A stretch of 64,000 nucleotides of DNA from Lindgomyces ingoldianus. Taxonomy: Eukaryota; Ascomycota; Dothideomycetes; Pleosporales; Lindgomycetaceae. Location: the NCBI RefSeq assembly GCF_010093535.1, contig NW_022985169.1, positions 1,454,372 to 1,518,371 of the forward strand, written 5' to 3'. Below are positions 48,892 through 60,356 of this stretch, in pieces. Every line of letters begins with the position of its first letter. Within the stretch, counting starts at the first letter, position 1. The notes under the pieces were generated by a model. The model saw only the letters and a list, made by a program, of their open reading frames with translations, ran no database searches and was not told the DNA's origin. Both the position numbers and the translations under genes were made by a program.

Positions 48892-50489
48892 TATAGGCAT
48901 TTATAAGTAATTAAGGCCTCTAAACAACCTTAGACTATAATAATAATAGACTTTATTATAAGACTTTCTTTTTTCTAAGAACTAAGCATAAAAAAGCTTT
49001 ACAATATAATAACAGTTACACTTAATAAAATAACTAAGTTCCTACACATATAGCCTTTTAAAAAGATAATAACAGCTAAGAAATTTATATATAAATTAGA
49101 ATAAAATATAATATTAGTTTATAAATGCCTACTTATTATAATATTTAACTAAGATAAACTGTTTACAAGTAATTTCTAGAAAGCTACTACTAGACAGCTA
49201 GGCATAGAACATAGACTGTCCACCACCTACTATCCCTAGACAGATGGCTAGACTAAACAAGTAAACACAGAAGTTAAGAAGTACCTAAGAAAATACATAT
49301 CCTATAACTAAGTAAATTAGGCAGAGTAGCTTCTAATAGCATAGTTAGCTATTAACATAGTAGAGTTATCTATAATAAAAAAGACACTGTACTAGGCTAA
49401 CTTTAGCTATCACCTATACTTTTTACTTTACAACATATAACTAACAGATTCTCTAGAATTAGTTTTACGCATAAAATAGCTGTAAAAACTACACTAGCAG
49501 TTAGTAAAAAAGAGCATAAAATAGTTAAAAAAGAATAAAGTAATTAAAGAATAAGTTATAAATAAAGGCTTCTATTGTTTACTTTAAAAACTATATATGC
49601 CTTAAAATAAAAAACTTTTACACACCTTAAGTAGAATATAAAGTAAAATAAATAGTTAACATAAAAAAAGTAAAAGTTTTTAGTAAATTAAAAAAGATAG
49701 CCTACTAGTAAGAATATATAAAAACTTATTAAAAATCTAATAAACGCTCTATAACTTTTTTAGAAGTACTAGGAAACACACCTAACTAGAACTACCTAGA
49801 AGAAAGCCCTCTAGACTAGGAAGGCTCCCGAGCAACACTATTAGATAGCTGTAATGTAGGAAGTTAACAATTCTATAACATAGGCTAAAAAGAGAGTAAA
49901 CTATAAGCTTTTACCTTTAGTGCTTTAATCTTATCTAAGAATAAATTTTTTTTTAATACTTTACTCTTTAATTCTCTAGAAGATCTAACTATTTCTATAA
50001 TTAAAACTTCTATGCACGCATTAATTAAAGCTGCTTTAGAGCCTTTACTGCCTAATTAAGAGCTTCTTTTACCTTTTTTTTTAATGTTTAAGAAGCGCTT
50101 TTTACTAAGCGCGCGTATTTTTTATCTTATAAAATAACTGCTTCTACTTCTTTTCTAAACACTCTTAGGCAGCATTAGAAATAAAGACATTATAGTAACT
50201 TCTTTTTTAAACACACTTACACACTTATCTAATAACAAGGTTAACACGTAGAAAGAACTTAAAAAATTGTAAGAACTACATAAACACATCTTTATATAAT
50301 AGAAAAGATTAAAGTAAGCAGCAGCATAGTAACAATAAGCGTAGGTAGACTAATAAGGCATTATTAGGACTAAAGAAGTTAGACATTAAAAAAGCGTTTA
50401 TAAATAGGCACTTCCTAAGTATTAAAAAACTTTTAACACTTGCAAAAGAGTAAGCAGAACAGTAAGAACGCTAATAGAAGAGGCCTACA

Positions 50490-51083
50490 TGTTATAACCT
50501 ACAATTAGGCTGTAAGATACTACCTAAGAATGCCCTACTATTTAGATAAACAAGGATAGAGCCCTTGGATCACTCTACTAGAGAAGGAGTCACGTAACCT
50601 AACAGACAAAGAATGGATAATCATGACAGGCTAGCTAGCAGGCAAGTGCAGCGTCTAATAAATAGCTACTAAGCGAGTGCAGGTAAGCGTAAGTACACGC
50701 AAGTAATTGCAGGCAGCTACCTGCAATTACTTGCAATTACCTCTAGAACTTTATGTATATAGTTAAGGTAATAGACTATATAGAGGGGGTATAATTAACA
50801 CTTTAGTTTATTTATTACATAGACTTAGTAGCATTACTGCTTTATAATAAGCTAATACTATTTATATATTTTATAACATATATACCTCTAATCTTGTTCT
50901 AGGACTGTTTAACCTAAGCACCTTATACTGCTGTTAAAGGGCAAACTACAGTTAGCTAACCCCCTCCTCTACCTAAGTTCGCACAGACTATACACCCGCT
51001 GCTAACCTCGCCCTCTCTACTAATCCTATTCTTATCCAAGGTCTAGTGCACTGCTGCAATAACCTAGCAGTAGAGACTGTAAC
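50490..51083 (+). repeat. 3' LTR of the second Gypsy 2-family copy
   Basis: 594 bp, TGTTATAACC...GACTGTAACA. Matches 41962-42567 and 62778-63321. Contains a local palindrome of GTAATTGCAGG/CCTGCAATTAC at about 50708-50735, absent from the other copies. Confidence 0.82.
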
Positions 51084-52650
51084 AAGTAGGCAGTAAAGAG
51101 CTTAATTTTTACACTTAAAATTTAATAAAATTTAAACTAGAAACTAGATATAAACTAAAATCTCTAGTTAAAGATAATAGTTTTAAGTGTGTAGCTAAAA
51201 TAGTACACTTATTAAATAAATAAAGTAGCTATTCTTTAAGCGTTAATTATTTTATAGTAAAGAATAAAAATAGCTTGTTTAGACATATAATTAATTATAA
51301 CTATAATCTAGTTATATCTTAACCTATTTTTAAAAAAATCTTTAAAGTTAGTAACGTACTTTACAGGCAAGTTGCTTATACACCTAAGTTGCTTACTTTT
51401 ACTAAGACTCTACTAAACTACTTTTTTTACACTAATGTATTCCTAACAACACTACTTAGACATGCTAAAAAAAATGTTAGATATAGCTTATACTCTAAGC
51501 TTTTAAATAAGACATAAAACTCTTAAAGAAACATGCTACAGCTATGTGTAAAGTTTTATAAAAGATAATAAATAACTACGGCACTAAACAACCTTTATAA
51601 GCTAATTTTATAGCTAAATTATAGAGGCTAGGTAATAAAAAGAAGTAGGTAATTATTAAGACTATACTTAAGCTATATACGTAAAGAATTTTCCCTTAAA
51701 TAGCATTTATAGCTAATATAGCTAATTCTTTACACGCTAAGCATAATCTAGGCTATATTTACATAAACTAGCCTAGTATGTTTATAAAGTGTTATTTAAA
51801 GCTTAAAGTAAAGTTTTAAGTGTAAGTATAGTTAAAAAATATTTAGCTAATTATAAAGCTTATTTTACTAAAGTTATATGTGTTATTATTCTAGATGCTA
51901 TACTTAGCTTTAATATTTTTTATAAGGCTAAACTTACTTTAAATTACTTTAAGACTTTTATAAAAAGCTTTCTTATAGTTATACTTACACTTAAATGTTA
52001 CTTTAAGCTCTAAATAATGCTGTATAAACTTATAAAGCTAGTATATGCTAATATAGCCTAGATTATACTTAGTGCGCAAAAAATTAGCTATATTAGCTAT
52101 AAATGCTATTTAAAAGGAAATTTCTTACGCATATAGCTTAAGTATAGTCTTAATAATTACCTACTTTTTTTTATTACTTAGCTTTTATAATTTAGCTGTA
52201 GAATTAGCTTATAAAGGTTACCTAGTGCTGTAGTTATTTATTATTTTTTATAAAACTTTATATATAGCTATAGCATGTTTCTTTAAGAGTTTTATGTCTT
52301 ATTTAAAAGCTTAGAGTGTAAGCTATATCTAATATTCTTTTAGCGCGTCTAAGTAGTGTTGTTAAGAATGCATTAGTGTAAGAAAAGTAGTTTAGTAAAG
52401 TCTTAGCAAAAGTAAGCAACTTAGGTGTGTAAGCAACTTGCTTGTAAAGTACATTACCTTGTTTTTAAAATAAATTAAGATATTATTTAAATAAGTAATG
52501 TAGAAATTGTCTAGGTAGTTAATTAATATGTTGTTTATATAGCGCTAGTAAGTTACTAGGCTATTGTATAATCTAAAAAGCAGGACTTTAAATTTACATA
52601 TTCTATATTATGTTTAAAAGGTGGTATACTTTTTAAAGCTTAGGTCTATC
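51084..52650 (-). mobile_element. Gypsy 1-family fragment, reversed, split by a foldback element
   Basis: 51084-51351 is the reverse complement of Gypsy 1 around 7490-7760 (integrase). 52457-52650 is the reverse complement of Gypsy 1 around 6000-6180 (RT). The foldback element lies between, and about 1.3 kb of Gypsy sequence is missing at the junction. Confidence 0.7.
51354..52454 (-). mobile_element. Foldback pogo-derived element, 1.1 kb
   Basis: 1101 bp with TA flanks (51352-51353, 52455-52456). Same arms and centre as the 38344 copy, more RIP-mutated. Confidence 0.84.
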
Positions 52651-52789
52651 CTAATCTTAGCTTGCAATCTGTGATGTGACTCTGTGTCACGTGACCTTAT
52701 TATGTCCTTTAGGAAATACTTAGCGCTTACTTTGCTAATAGTGTTGCACTTTCTTAGCCAGCTATACATATCCTAACAGGTGTGTAAGT

Positions 52790-53006
52790 AACTCTTCTAT
52801 GGTGTACTCTAGCGTGTTATAAGAAAAGTGTTACATTTTATTTAATAGCTTAAAGTACAAGCTATAATCTAGCTTCTTTATGAAGTCTAATCTTATGTTG
52901 TTGTTAAAACATTGTGTTGTATTATAGATAAGTGTATAATTGTAGTAGGGTCTTAGTAGAGTAGCTAATTCGTTTGTGTAGCTAACTCGCTAGTGAGGTA
53001 CCTTAA
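52790..53006 (-). repeat. Right arm of a pogo-like element, variant terminus
   Basis: Ends TAGCTAACTCGCTAGTGAGGTACC. Similar to foldback right arms over the region with the RIP-altered HTH leader, but with a different terminal motif that recurs at 60096-60145 and 21565-21587. The rest of 52651-53111 holds nothing recognisable. Confidence 0.55.
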
Positions 53007-53378
53007 CTTAAACGCTAATAGAGGCTAAAATAAAGATGCATAGTATTATAGAAGTGACAATAAGAGATAAACGCTGTAATAACCCTCTGCAAGCACTTCC
53101 TGTCCTATCTCGTGGCGATCGTTGACTCACCGAATTCTAGCTTAGCCAAAAGGCGGGGGTTGGCCGCTTCAGACTTCCTGCTTCGTATTAGTCAATGCCC
53201 ACTGCACACAGTTTTTGATACCAATCACCCGCCGAGCCGCACCATGATAAAAAGGGCTGCTACTCTTTGTTATCGTCCTGCGGTTTTCCTTCTTATCAGC
53301 CCTTCTTTCCTCAAACTTTTCTTATACCAATTTGCCATTTCGCAGTCTCCTGTTGGTGTGCAATCAACCCCGCGAACA

Positions 53379-55455
53379 ATGGCGGCGCCCCACGATCAGT
53401 CACCGATGCAAGCGAATACTTCGAGTGGGATTGGAGCAGGGCTCAGAGCGCAAATGGAATCCTTATCATCGTCGCCTCATATTGCGCAGGAATCAATTGC
53501 TCAAGATTTATTAGAGGATGGTTGTGAAGAAGAGCAGAGTTCGAGCTCGAGCTCTGAGGACAACGATTCAGATGGCTCGACTATTCGCCCACAATATGCC
53601 ATGATTCATGGCCGTCGACAAAGCTATGTGAACCCAGGGGCCCGATCAACGTCGATTTTTTCGACCTCGCTCCCTGAACGCGGCTACCTGTCGAAGAGAG
53701 AGAAAGCCTTGGTGCGAGAGGAGGAGCGGAGTTTACTCCGCGACAACCATATTCTACCTCCAAAGCACCCCCGTCAACGTCGTGGAAGTGAAGGTCTGTT
53801 GTCTAGCCGCCTGGGAAAGAAGCTTTCGCTATCAGCATTACGCAAGGTTCGAAGTGCCATGGACGAAGAGGCCGCAATCGACATAGATGAGCCTTCAGAA
53901 GCGACTGCACTTCTCCAAGGAGATTGTACTCTTCCATATGGAGGTCTCGATACACCCAAGACCATCAACAGAACTTGGGATGAAGCTGTTGTTGCGGGCA
54001 AGATACATACAACATGGCAACGAGAAACAAAATTTCTAACGAAAACTTCCGCACCACTGATCCTGACATTCTTGCTACAATACTCACTCCCTGTTGCTAG
54101 CGTTTTCACAGTTGGACACATTGGAAAAGTCGAGTTGGGTGCCGTGAGCCTCGCGAGCAGTAAGTTAATCTTGAGTACTATTTGTTTTGGCTACTAGCCA
54201 ACGATTCTTTTAGTGACTGCTTCCATTACCGGATACGCAGTGTATCAAGGCCTGGCCACCTCTCTTGATACCTTATGCGCTCAGGCGTACGGTTCTGGTC
54301 GCCCCCATCTCGTTGGTCTTCAACTCCAGCGCATGCTTTACTTCCTCTGGCTGATCACGATTCCTATCGCTCTTGTCTGGGGTTTCGGTACCCAAATCCT
54401 CTCTGCCGTCGTCCCAGAGAAAGAAACAGCCAAACTAGCCGGACTGTACCTAAAAGTTCTCATTGCAGGTGCACCCGGCTACGCTGCTTTCGAATCCGGA
54501 AAAAGATTTATGCAAGCACAAGGTCTCTTCAGCCCCACCATGTACGTGTTAATCATTTGCGCTCCGCTGAATGCTCTCATGAATTACTTATTCGTCTGGG
54601 TCTTCAAATGGGGCTTCATAGGCGCGCCGATCGCCGTCTCAGTGACCGAAAACATACTCCCACTACTCCTATTCCTCTATGTGCGCTTTGTTGACGGCTA
54701 CAAATGCTGGGGAGGCTTCGAACGCCGAGCTCTCGCGAACTGGGGTCCAATGGTTAAGCTCGCCCTACCCGGTCTAGTAATGGTTCTTGCGGAATTCCTT
54801 GCCTTCGAGATCCTCACCCTGAGCGCAAGCTGGCTGGGCACAACTCCTCTGGCTGCTCAATCCGTGCTCTCAACTATCGCCGCGATTACATTCCAAATCC
54901 CGTTCCCAATGAGCGTCGCGGCGTCCACAAGAATTGCTAATTACATCGGGGCGACCCTCTCCATACCTGCAAAGGCCGCAGCAAAAGTTGCAATGATCTT
55001 CGCCGTCGGGGTCGGAATTTTCAACTTCCTGCTTCTCTCCCTTCTGAGAACTTACATCCCTCGTCTCTTCACCCCGGATCCAGATGTCATCGAATTGGTC
55101 GCAAATCTACTCCCACTGTGTGCAGCGTTTCAAGTGTTTGATGCTCTGGCCTGCAATTGCAACGGGATTCTGAGAGGCCTTGGCAGGCAAGAAATTGGCG
55201 GATATGTGGGGCTTTTTGCGTATTATGTGGTCGGGTTGCCTATCAGCTTTGGTACGGGTTTTGGGTTGCATTGGGGACTGTATGGGCTTTGGAGTGTAAG
55301 TCATCCTGAATACCAGGGTCGGATTAGGTCTAATATAGCATTAGGGTCCTGCCATTGCGTTGGGTATTGTGGCTACCATTGAGGGCGTATTTATTTACAA
55401 GACTCGGTGGGAGAAAGCTGTTGAAGATGCGGTAAAGAGAAACACGATGGCCTAA
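53379..55455 (+). CDS. MATE-family efflux transporter
   Basis: Multidrug and toxin extrusion carrier, a cation-coupled membrane antiporter that exports organic cations and metabolites. The closest yeast types are Erc1 and Ydr338c. Three exons, 53379-54159, 54214-55295 and 55345-55455, with GT-AG introns of 54 and 49 bp give 1974 bp, 657 residues. Residues 1 to about 215 are hydrophilic with an acidic Ser-rich patch (EEEQSSSSSSEDNDSDGS), a typical fungal extension. The first MatE repeat starts near residue 220 (TSAPLILTFLLQYSLPVASV) and includes the conserved QGLATSLDTLCAQAYGSGR, which depends on intron 1 giving SSMTASITGY. The second repeat follows near residue 445. Intron 2 joins GLYGLWS to GPAIALGIVATIEG; the C-terminus is short and basic. 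The frame is open upstream to 53112, but MAAPHDQ at 53379 is the better start because the upstream part looks like leader sequence. Appears intact, with no RIP. Confidence 0.93.
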
Positions 55456-56512
55456 TTTGAAGATCAACAATGCACTTCGAAATTTTATGATACATAACTG
55501 GAAAAGGGAGGGCGTTCTCGATTGGAGTTTTTCACATTTTAATCTCGGAGTTGGCATGGGCTCCGAGGAGGAAGCAAGCGTGTAATGAGTACTCCGATAG
55601 ACTTGATACCCCAGATATCTGTCATCGAGTTTCTGAAAAGTCCCATCCGCTGCATCTCTCGGTTTCTCGTCCTCATCGTGTTACACCCAACGACCTTTCC
55701 CTAAACTGCTGAATCCATCATCAACCATCTCAACTCATCTACACTCACCCAACTCTTAATTCCGGAAGTTAAATCCCCACCTCTACGCAAACTCGGTCGC
55801 CCCAATCGCCACCAAAGCAGCGGCTCCTAATACACAAATTCAAAACTCTCCTCTTGCCCTCATCAACCATATCCTCTAACAAATATGCAATTACACTCGA
55901 ATACTCTTCATTCTGCGTATTCTCCCTGAGCAAATATCTTTCTTGCTTGCCCATGGGGTGGTCTTTAATTCTTCATTAAGTTTGATCAGCAACCGCTTGA
56001 AATATTCATCACCATACTCTGGCGACGAGGACTTTTTCCGGTATACTCGAACGACCGAGGGAGCAGTCGATAGAATCCTAGCGCAGGTAATTTTTACTTG
56101 AGAGTATGTACGACGGGCTCATATCGCGTTGTATGAGTTGCAGGAAATCCTTAGTCCAGACAACAGAGATGACGGTTCCCCTAGCATCGTAGACATATCC
56201 TTCCGACACTCGGTGGTATCTTGTAGTCGTGAAACAGGCCCAATCCCGTATCCGCGAATGCTACATACTGTTCCATCGACACCGTGCACCAGGGACAAAC
56301 AACTTATCACGGGAAGACGCTTGTTGCTTCTCGCGCCGCAAGTGCTCATTAAATAGCATGATCCCGAGGGCCCCCACTTTAAGTGTCGCTAGGAGTCTAA
56401 ATTTCTTGTACAGGGGCGCAGCTTCTAGCGCGGTAGGAGAGGTTGAGGTCGAATCAATAGAGCATTTTCTAGATTCGGATACGGAAAGTGAGTAAAGAGA
56501 GAAATACTGCTA
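55456..56512. other. Intergenic region downstream of the MATE gene
   Basis: 1.06 kb of normal composition. No gene I can support. A short stretch near 55983-56080 reads NRLKYSSPYSGDEDFFRYTR, faintly like the start of fungal phosphotransferase-type proteins, but it is not continued. Confidence 0.45.
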
Positions 56513-58374
56513 ACGTACTTCATGGGCGAGTCGCTCACACACCCGAGTCGCTCACTTTTGCCAAGACCCCACCCCAACAAACTCTATTATGGCCCATAAC
56601 AACCCGCTCTAGCACTATATAGTACAGTACAGCCTAGAATATTATTTAGATACTACTTCTACTTCTTGCTTACATGTTCGCGCGTTATGCCTAGTCTAAT
56701 TGCACTGTCTGCAGCGCCTTTAGAATAGCTTACCTACTTTAGCTTACACCTACTTCTTTACCTTCTTTCTATTACTGTGTGCCCTAAACTTCTTTAAAGC
56801 TGTTAAGCGTAGGCCTTTCTAAATTATTAAGGTCTTTTTTACCTTAATTTACTTTCTTTTATGTAATTTATATTACATAGCAGCCTTATTAGCTGCTTAA
56901 AGCTTAGTAATTTTCTATTACACTAACACTAGCTTATGCATAATTATTGCTACTCTCTTTAAGACCTTTTTAAACACTTTAACTATAAAAGTTAGTAAAC
57001 TATTTATATACTTTTAAATTTTTATCTTTATAAGCATTAATTATAACTTAAGTTTTAAAGTATTACTTAAGGTTTATAACTACTAGGGCTTATTATATAT
57101 AAGTAGTAGTAGTAATAGAGTGCGTAACTTTATATTAAAGCCTATTATAACTTATTATAGGTTAAAAGAAACTAATCTAGCGCTTTAAAACCTTTCTTAG
57201 ATATTACTAGAAGTAATTATAGTATTATAAGCTGCTTTAAAGCATAGTAAGAACTTTATTTTTATAATATAAGTAATCTAGTTGCGCATAAGGTTTTTAG
57301 CTTAGCACTTATACACTTTTTTAAAGAAGTAAAACAACTTACATTAAGTAGCTATAAAAAGTATAATAAGTAAAAAAGTATATAAATAGTAATAATCTTA
57401 TTATTTTTATAGTATTACTAGAAATAAAGTAAGTTATAGCTTTTATAGCTATTAATAACTAGTAAACAGTAGCTACTAACAGTACACTTCTTTATATACA
57501 CATTAAAGTGCTTTAACTAGTCTAGACTAAGCTAATTAGTAGTCTAGCTATGCTTAAAGATTATAATAACTTAATTTTAAAGTAGATTTTTTTTATACTA
57601 GTTTAAAAAGTAGTTGCTACCCTAGAAGATAATAAAAAGTAAAATAGCCTACTTTTTAGCATTAATGCCCTAGATAGCTGTTATCTACTTCTAGTTACCT
57701 AGCTAGACTGCTTTTAGCTGTTCTTATTTCTTTAAACTTATAACAACTACTTTAGTAGATATTTAGCCTATTATAAACTTTATTTTATTAAAGTTGTACA
57801 TGTTATTATTCTAGATGCTATACTTAGCTTTAATATTTTTTATAAGGTTAAACTAGCTTTAAATTATTATAAAATTTTTATAAAAAGCTTTTTTATAGTT
57901 ATACTTACACTTAAACTTTACTTTAAGCTTTAAGTAACACTTAATAAACATATTAAGCTAGTTTATACTAACATAGCCTATATTATACTTAGCGTGTAAA
58001 GAATTAGCTATATTAGCTATAGCTGCTAGCTAGAGAGGAAATCTTTACACATCTAGCTTAAGTATATGCTAAATAATTACCTACTTTTTATTATTATCTA
58101 GCTTTTATAAGTTAGCTATATAATTAGCTTAAAAAGGTTATCTAGCGTGTTAGTTACTTATTATCTTTTAAAAGACCTTATAAATAGCTGCAGCATGTTA
58201 GTTAGAAAGTGTTATATTTTATTTAAAAGCTTAAAGTGTAAGCTACATCTAACATTTCTTTAACATGTTTAAGTAGTGTTGTTAGAAATGCATTAGTGTA
58301 AAAAAAGTAGTGTAGTAGGGTCTTAGCAAAAGTAAGCAACTTAGGTGTGTGAGCAACTTGCCTATAAAGTACGT
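56513..58374 (-). mobile_element. Full-length pogo/Fot1-like transposon of the foldback family
   Basis: 1862 bp with short inverted ends ACGTACTTCATGGGCGAG / ...CTTGCCTATAAAGTACGT and TA flanks (56511-56512, 58375-58376). Unlike the foldback copies it has a single transposase region, N-terminus near 58290 and C-terminus near 56640 on the minus strand, and no long arms. It is the candidate parent type of the foldback elements. Confidence 0.85.
56640..58290 (-). pseudogene. Degenerate pogo/Fot1-type transposase
   Basis: Minus-strand remnant. The region 57930-58080 corresponds to the HTH (CENP-B/Tc5-like) segment, then the DDE core toward 57700, and the C-terminal Cys-His region near 56680-56760, aligned to the better preserved copies at 60357-61488 and 25176-26275. 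Many TAA/TAG stops; no usable frame. Confidence 0.7.
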
Positions 58375-58376
58375 TA

Positions 58377-58821
58377 TCTTACTATTGTTGATGCTTAATT
58401 TACAAGTCCTAGCCTGCTGGCGTCATCTTTTGACTGTGCCTCTTTATTCTTAAAACAACTACCAACACCGATCCGACAGGACGCATGAAGTTATTCTTTC
58501 ATTTGTCAAGGTTTTGCCTCGATTTGCTAATCAGGGGATTCCCTTCTATTTACTTTTGTAAACGCAGTAGCCTCAACCCGTCACTCTTCTTGTAGACCTG
58601 TCATATAACCCCAAATTTAAAAATCTAGCAATAACTATGATGCTATCGTAGATCAGAGCGACATGCTGCATAACTGTAGACAGAAGTTAGTATGATAGCA
58701 GCTGTTTAGGTCCCCCGATGTCGCCGATAGGTAAGTAGGAACACACATCTACATTAGAAAGCCTGATATGGTACACTACGGCTAGGATTATCTTCAACAC
58801 TAAAGCCTAACCACTAACCAC
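58377..58821. other. Spacer downstream of the PQ-loop gene
   Basis: Normal-composition sequence; the 3' UTR of the minus-strand gene is probably here. No gene or repeat recognised. Confidence 0.5.
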
Positions 58822-59873
58822 TCACGGTCTTCCGCTAACCCTGTCATTCCCCAACAACGGCGTCTCCTCGCTCTCCCCTTCATACAATAATACCCCATTG
58901 CCATGCGCCTCCCCATTTCCAGGTCCAGGTCCAGCTTTCTTCGCCTTCCAGTCTCTCCATAAAAAGCACAAACTCATGACCAACAAACACCCCTGTAAAC
59001 AACCTGTGAAAATAAACAGGCCCCAAGCGCTCCAACCACCAGGCCCCAGCCTCACAGCCAAACTCGCGGCAAATACAAAGCTACCGGGCGTCTGTATACA
59101 CATCATTGGGACACTCAGACTGCGCACAGCCTGCAGTTCCCACGTCATTAATATTTGCGGGATGTATTGGACGCCTGCAAGGAGGGTGCCCAGGACACCG
59201 AGAAAGTTTGCCCAGCCACGGAGATGGGAGGATGCAGCGTAGACGAAGATGATGGACCCGAGGAAGGCGAAGATGAAGAAGGCGAGTGAGGCGGCAAGAA
59301 CTATGATTGCTTCTTTCCACGTGGGCATATTGGCTTCTGCCTCTTCTTCGGGGAGGTTTCGGGGGAAGAAGATGAGAAAGAGCATCATGCTACGGCGTGT
59401 TAGCTTACATGCTAGATAGGGTACAAGTAGAGCCTCCTCTATAGAATATCATACATGAAGAAGAAACAAGTCCACTGGACGCCAATCTGCGCAATCCCAA
59501 GCAAAGCCGAAGCGCATGCAAAACGGCTGATCTCCTTACAGCACCCCATGTCCTGTGTGCTCTCCGGTAGCGTCAACATATTCGCGATGCTTGCTGTTCC
59601 CGAGACAGTCCCCAGGAGCACAAACATCGGGCTCAGTCCGCGAGAAGAGCGGCGGGAAATGATCTTATAATGTTGTGGGAGGTAGGACACGAGGATGCCG
59701 ACGACAATGAAGCTGTGTCCGGCGGTTAGCGATGGGGAGCTGGCTTTGAGCTGGTTCGGGAACCGTGAAAACCTACACAGAGACGGAGAAGTCGAACAGA
59801 TTAGGCTGAGAGAGCTCCCGACATCGGTCTGGATCAAGTGCAAGCATAGTTGTGTATTTAGTGTTGTGAACAT
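58822..59873 (-). CDS. PQ-loop repeat membrane protein
   Basis: Integral membrane protein of the PQ-loop group (relatives include cystinosin, yeast Ypq proteins and MPDU1-like proteins), many of which move small solutes across vacuolar or other internal membranes. The substrate here is unknown. Minus strand, exons 59873-59455 and 59389-58822, GT-AG intron of 65 bp (GTATGA...CGTAG) joining WTCFFF to IMMLFLIFF; 987 bp, 328 residues. PQ-loop 1 is GILVSYLPQHYKIISRRSSR with GLSPMFVLLGT after it (residues about 60-95). PQ-loop 2 is LLAGVQYIPQILMTWELQAV near residue 235. About seven hydrophobic segments; the C-terminus is hydrophilic, ending near ETPLLGNDR, a dileucine-like sorting pattern. The first 50 residues are atypical, so the start or a small upstream intron could differ. 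No RIP damage. Confidence 0.85.
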
Positions 59874-60146
59874 GACGTGTGCTTGAGAGCTTAGTATTTA
59901 GAGGGAGGTTGGGGATGTGCCATGACACGCTAGTGCGCATCGGCAATTGTATGCGCAAAATCGGGGGATGCCAAGGTCGGCATTGCGCAATTCCCGGCCA
60001 AGCCAGTTTTGCCTGCCAAAAACCCTCCTGTATAGAATTTACCTATGCAGCTTCCTAAACTATTATCAACATTAATATAAAAAGTAAGGCTGTACAGCTC
60101 TAGCGTACCTCACAAGCGAGTTAGCAACTCTGCTAAGACTCTACTA
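59874..60146. other. Upstream region of the PQ-loop gene and edge of the repeat block
   Basis: Normal sequence to about 60050, which must contain the promoter of the minus-strand gene. From 60096 a variant pogo terminus (GCGTACCTCACAAGCGAGTT) begins, cut after about 50 bp. Confidence 0.5.
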
Positions 60147-60213
60147 ACGTACACCACAGGCGAGTTGCTTACACACCTAAGTTGCTTACTTTACTAAAAC
60201 CCTACTAAACTAG
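60147..60213 (+). mobile_element. Foldback element terminus, truncated
   Basis: ACGTACACCACAGGCGAG after TA (60145-60146). Only the first ~67 bp remain before Gypsy sequence. Confidence 0.65.
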
Positions 60214-60356
60214 CTACATTATAGAGAGTTATAAATAAAGCATTACATAAGTACCTAGAGCTATTTATGTTAGTATACCTAGACAATGTACTAGTGTATA
60301 TAAAAGGGATACTAAAAGACTCTATTACTAAGGTAAAAAAAGTCTTAGAAAAGCTA

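Larger units (their letters stand above)
44230..51083 (+). mobile_element. Gypsy element 2-family copy, 5'-truncated, with 3' LTR
   Basis: Second copy of the Gypsy 2 family. RT lies at about 44400-44880, with YLNN for YLDD near 44816 and VYTKHNKLDY following. It is interrupted by a TRIM-like element (45236-45837). RNase H begins after 45838, followed by a foldback element at 46550, the assembly gap and a duplicated segment (see separate entries). Integrase resumes at 48894-49500 and the 3' LTR is 50490-51083. No 5' LTR or gag. Confidence 0.78.

Noticed and set aside
26278..53050. Mitochondrial or bacterial origin for the AT-rich DNA
   Set aside because: The AT bias is explained by C-to-T and G-to-A changes in identifiable LTR and pogo elements, with cleaner copies alongside.
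53112..53378. Upstream extension of the MATE reading frame by 89 codons
   Set aside because: Open but leader-like sequence with no domain; the ATG at 53379 gives the usual fungal N-terminus.
55983..56356. Possible phosphotransferase-like gene start (EDFFRYTR motif)
   Set aside because: Only about 20 residues resemble the family, no continuation in any frame, and no splice solution found.
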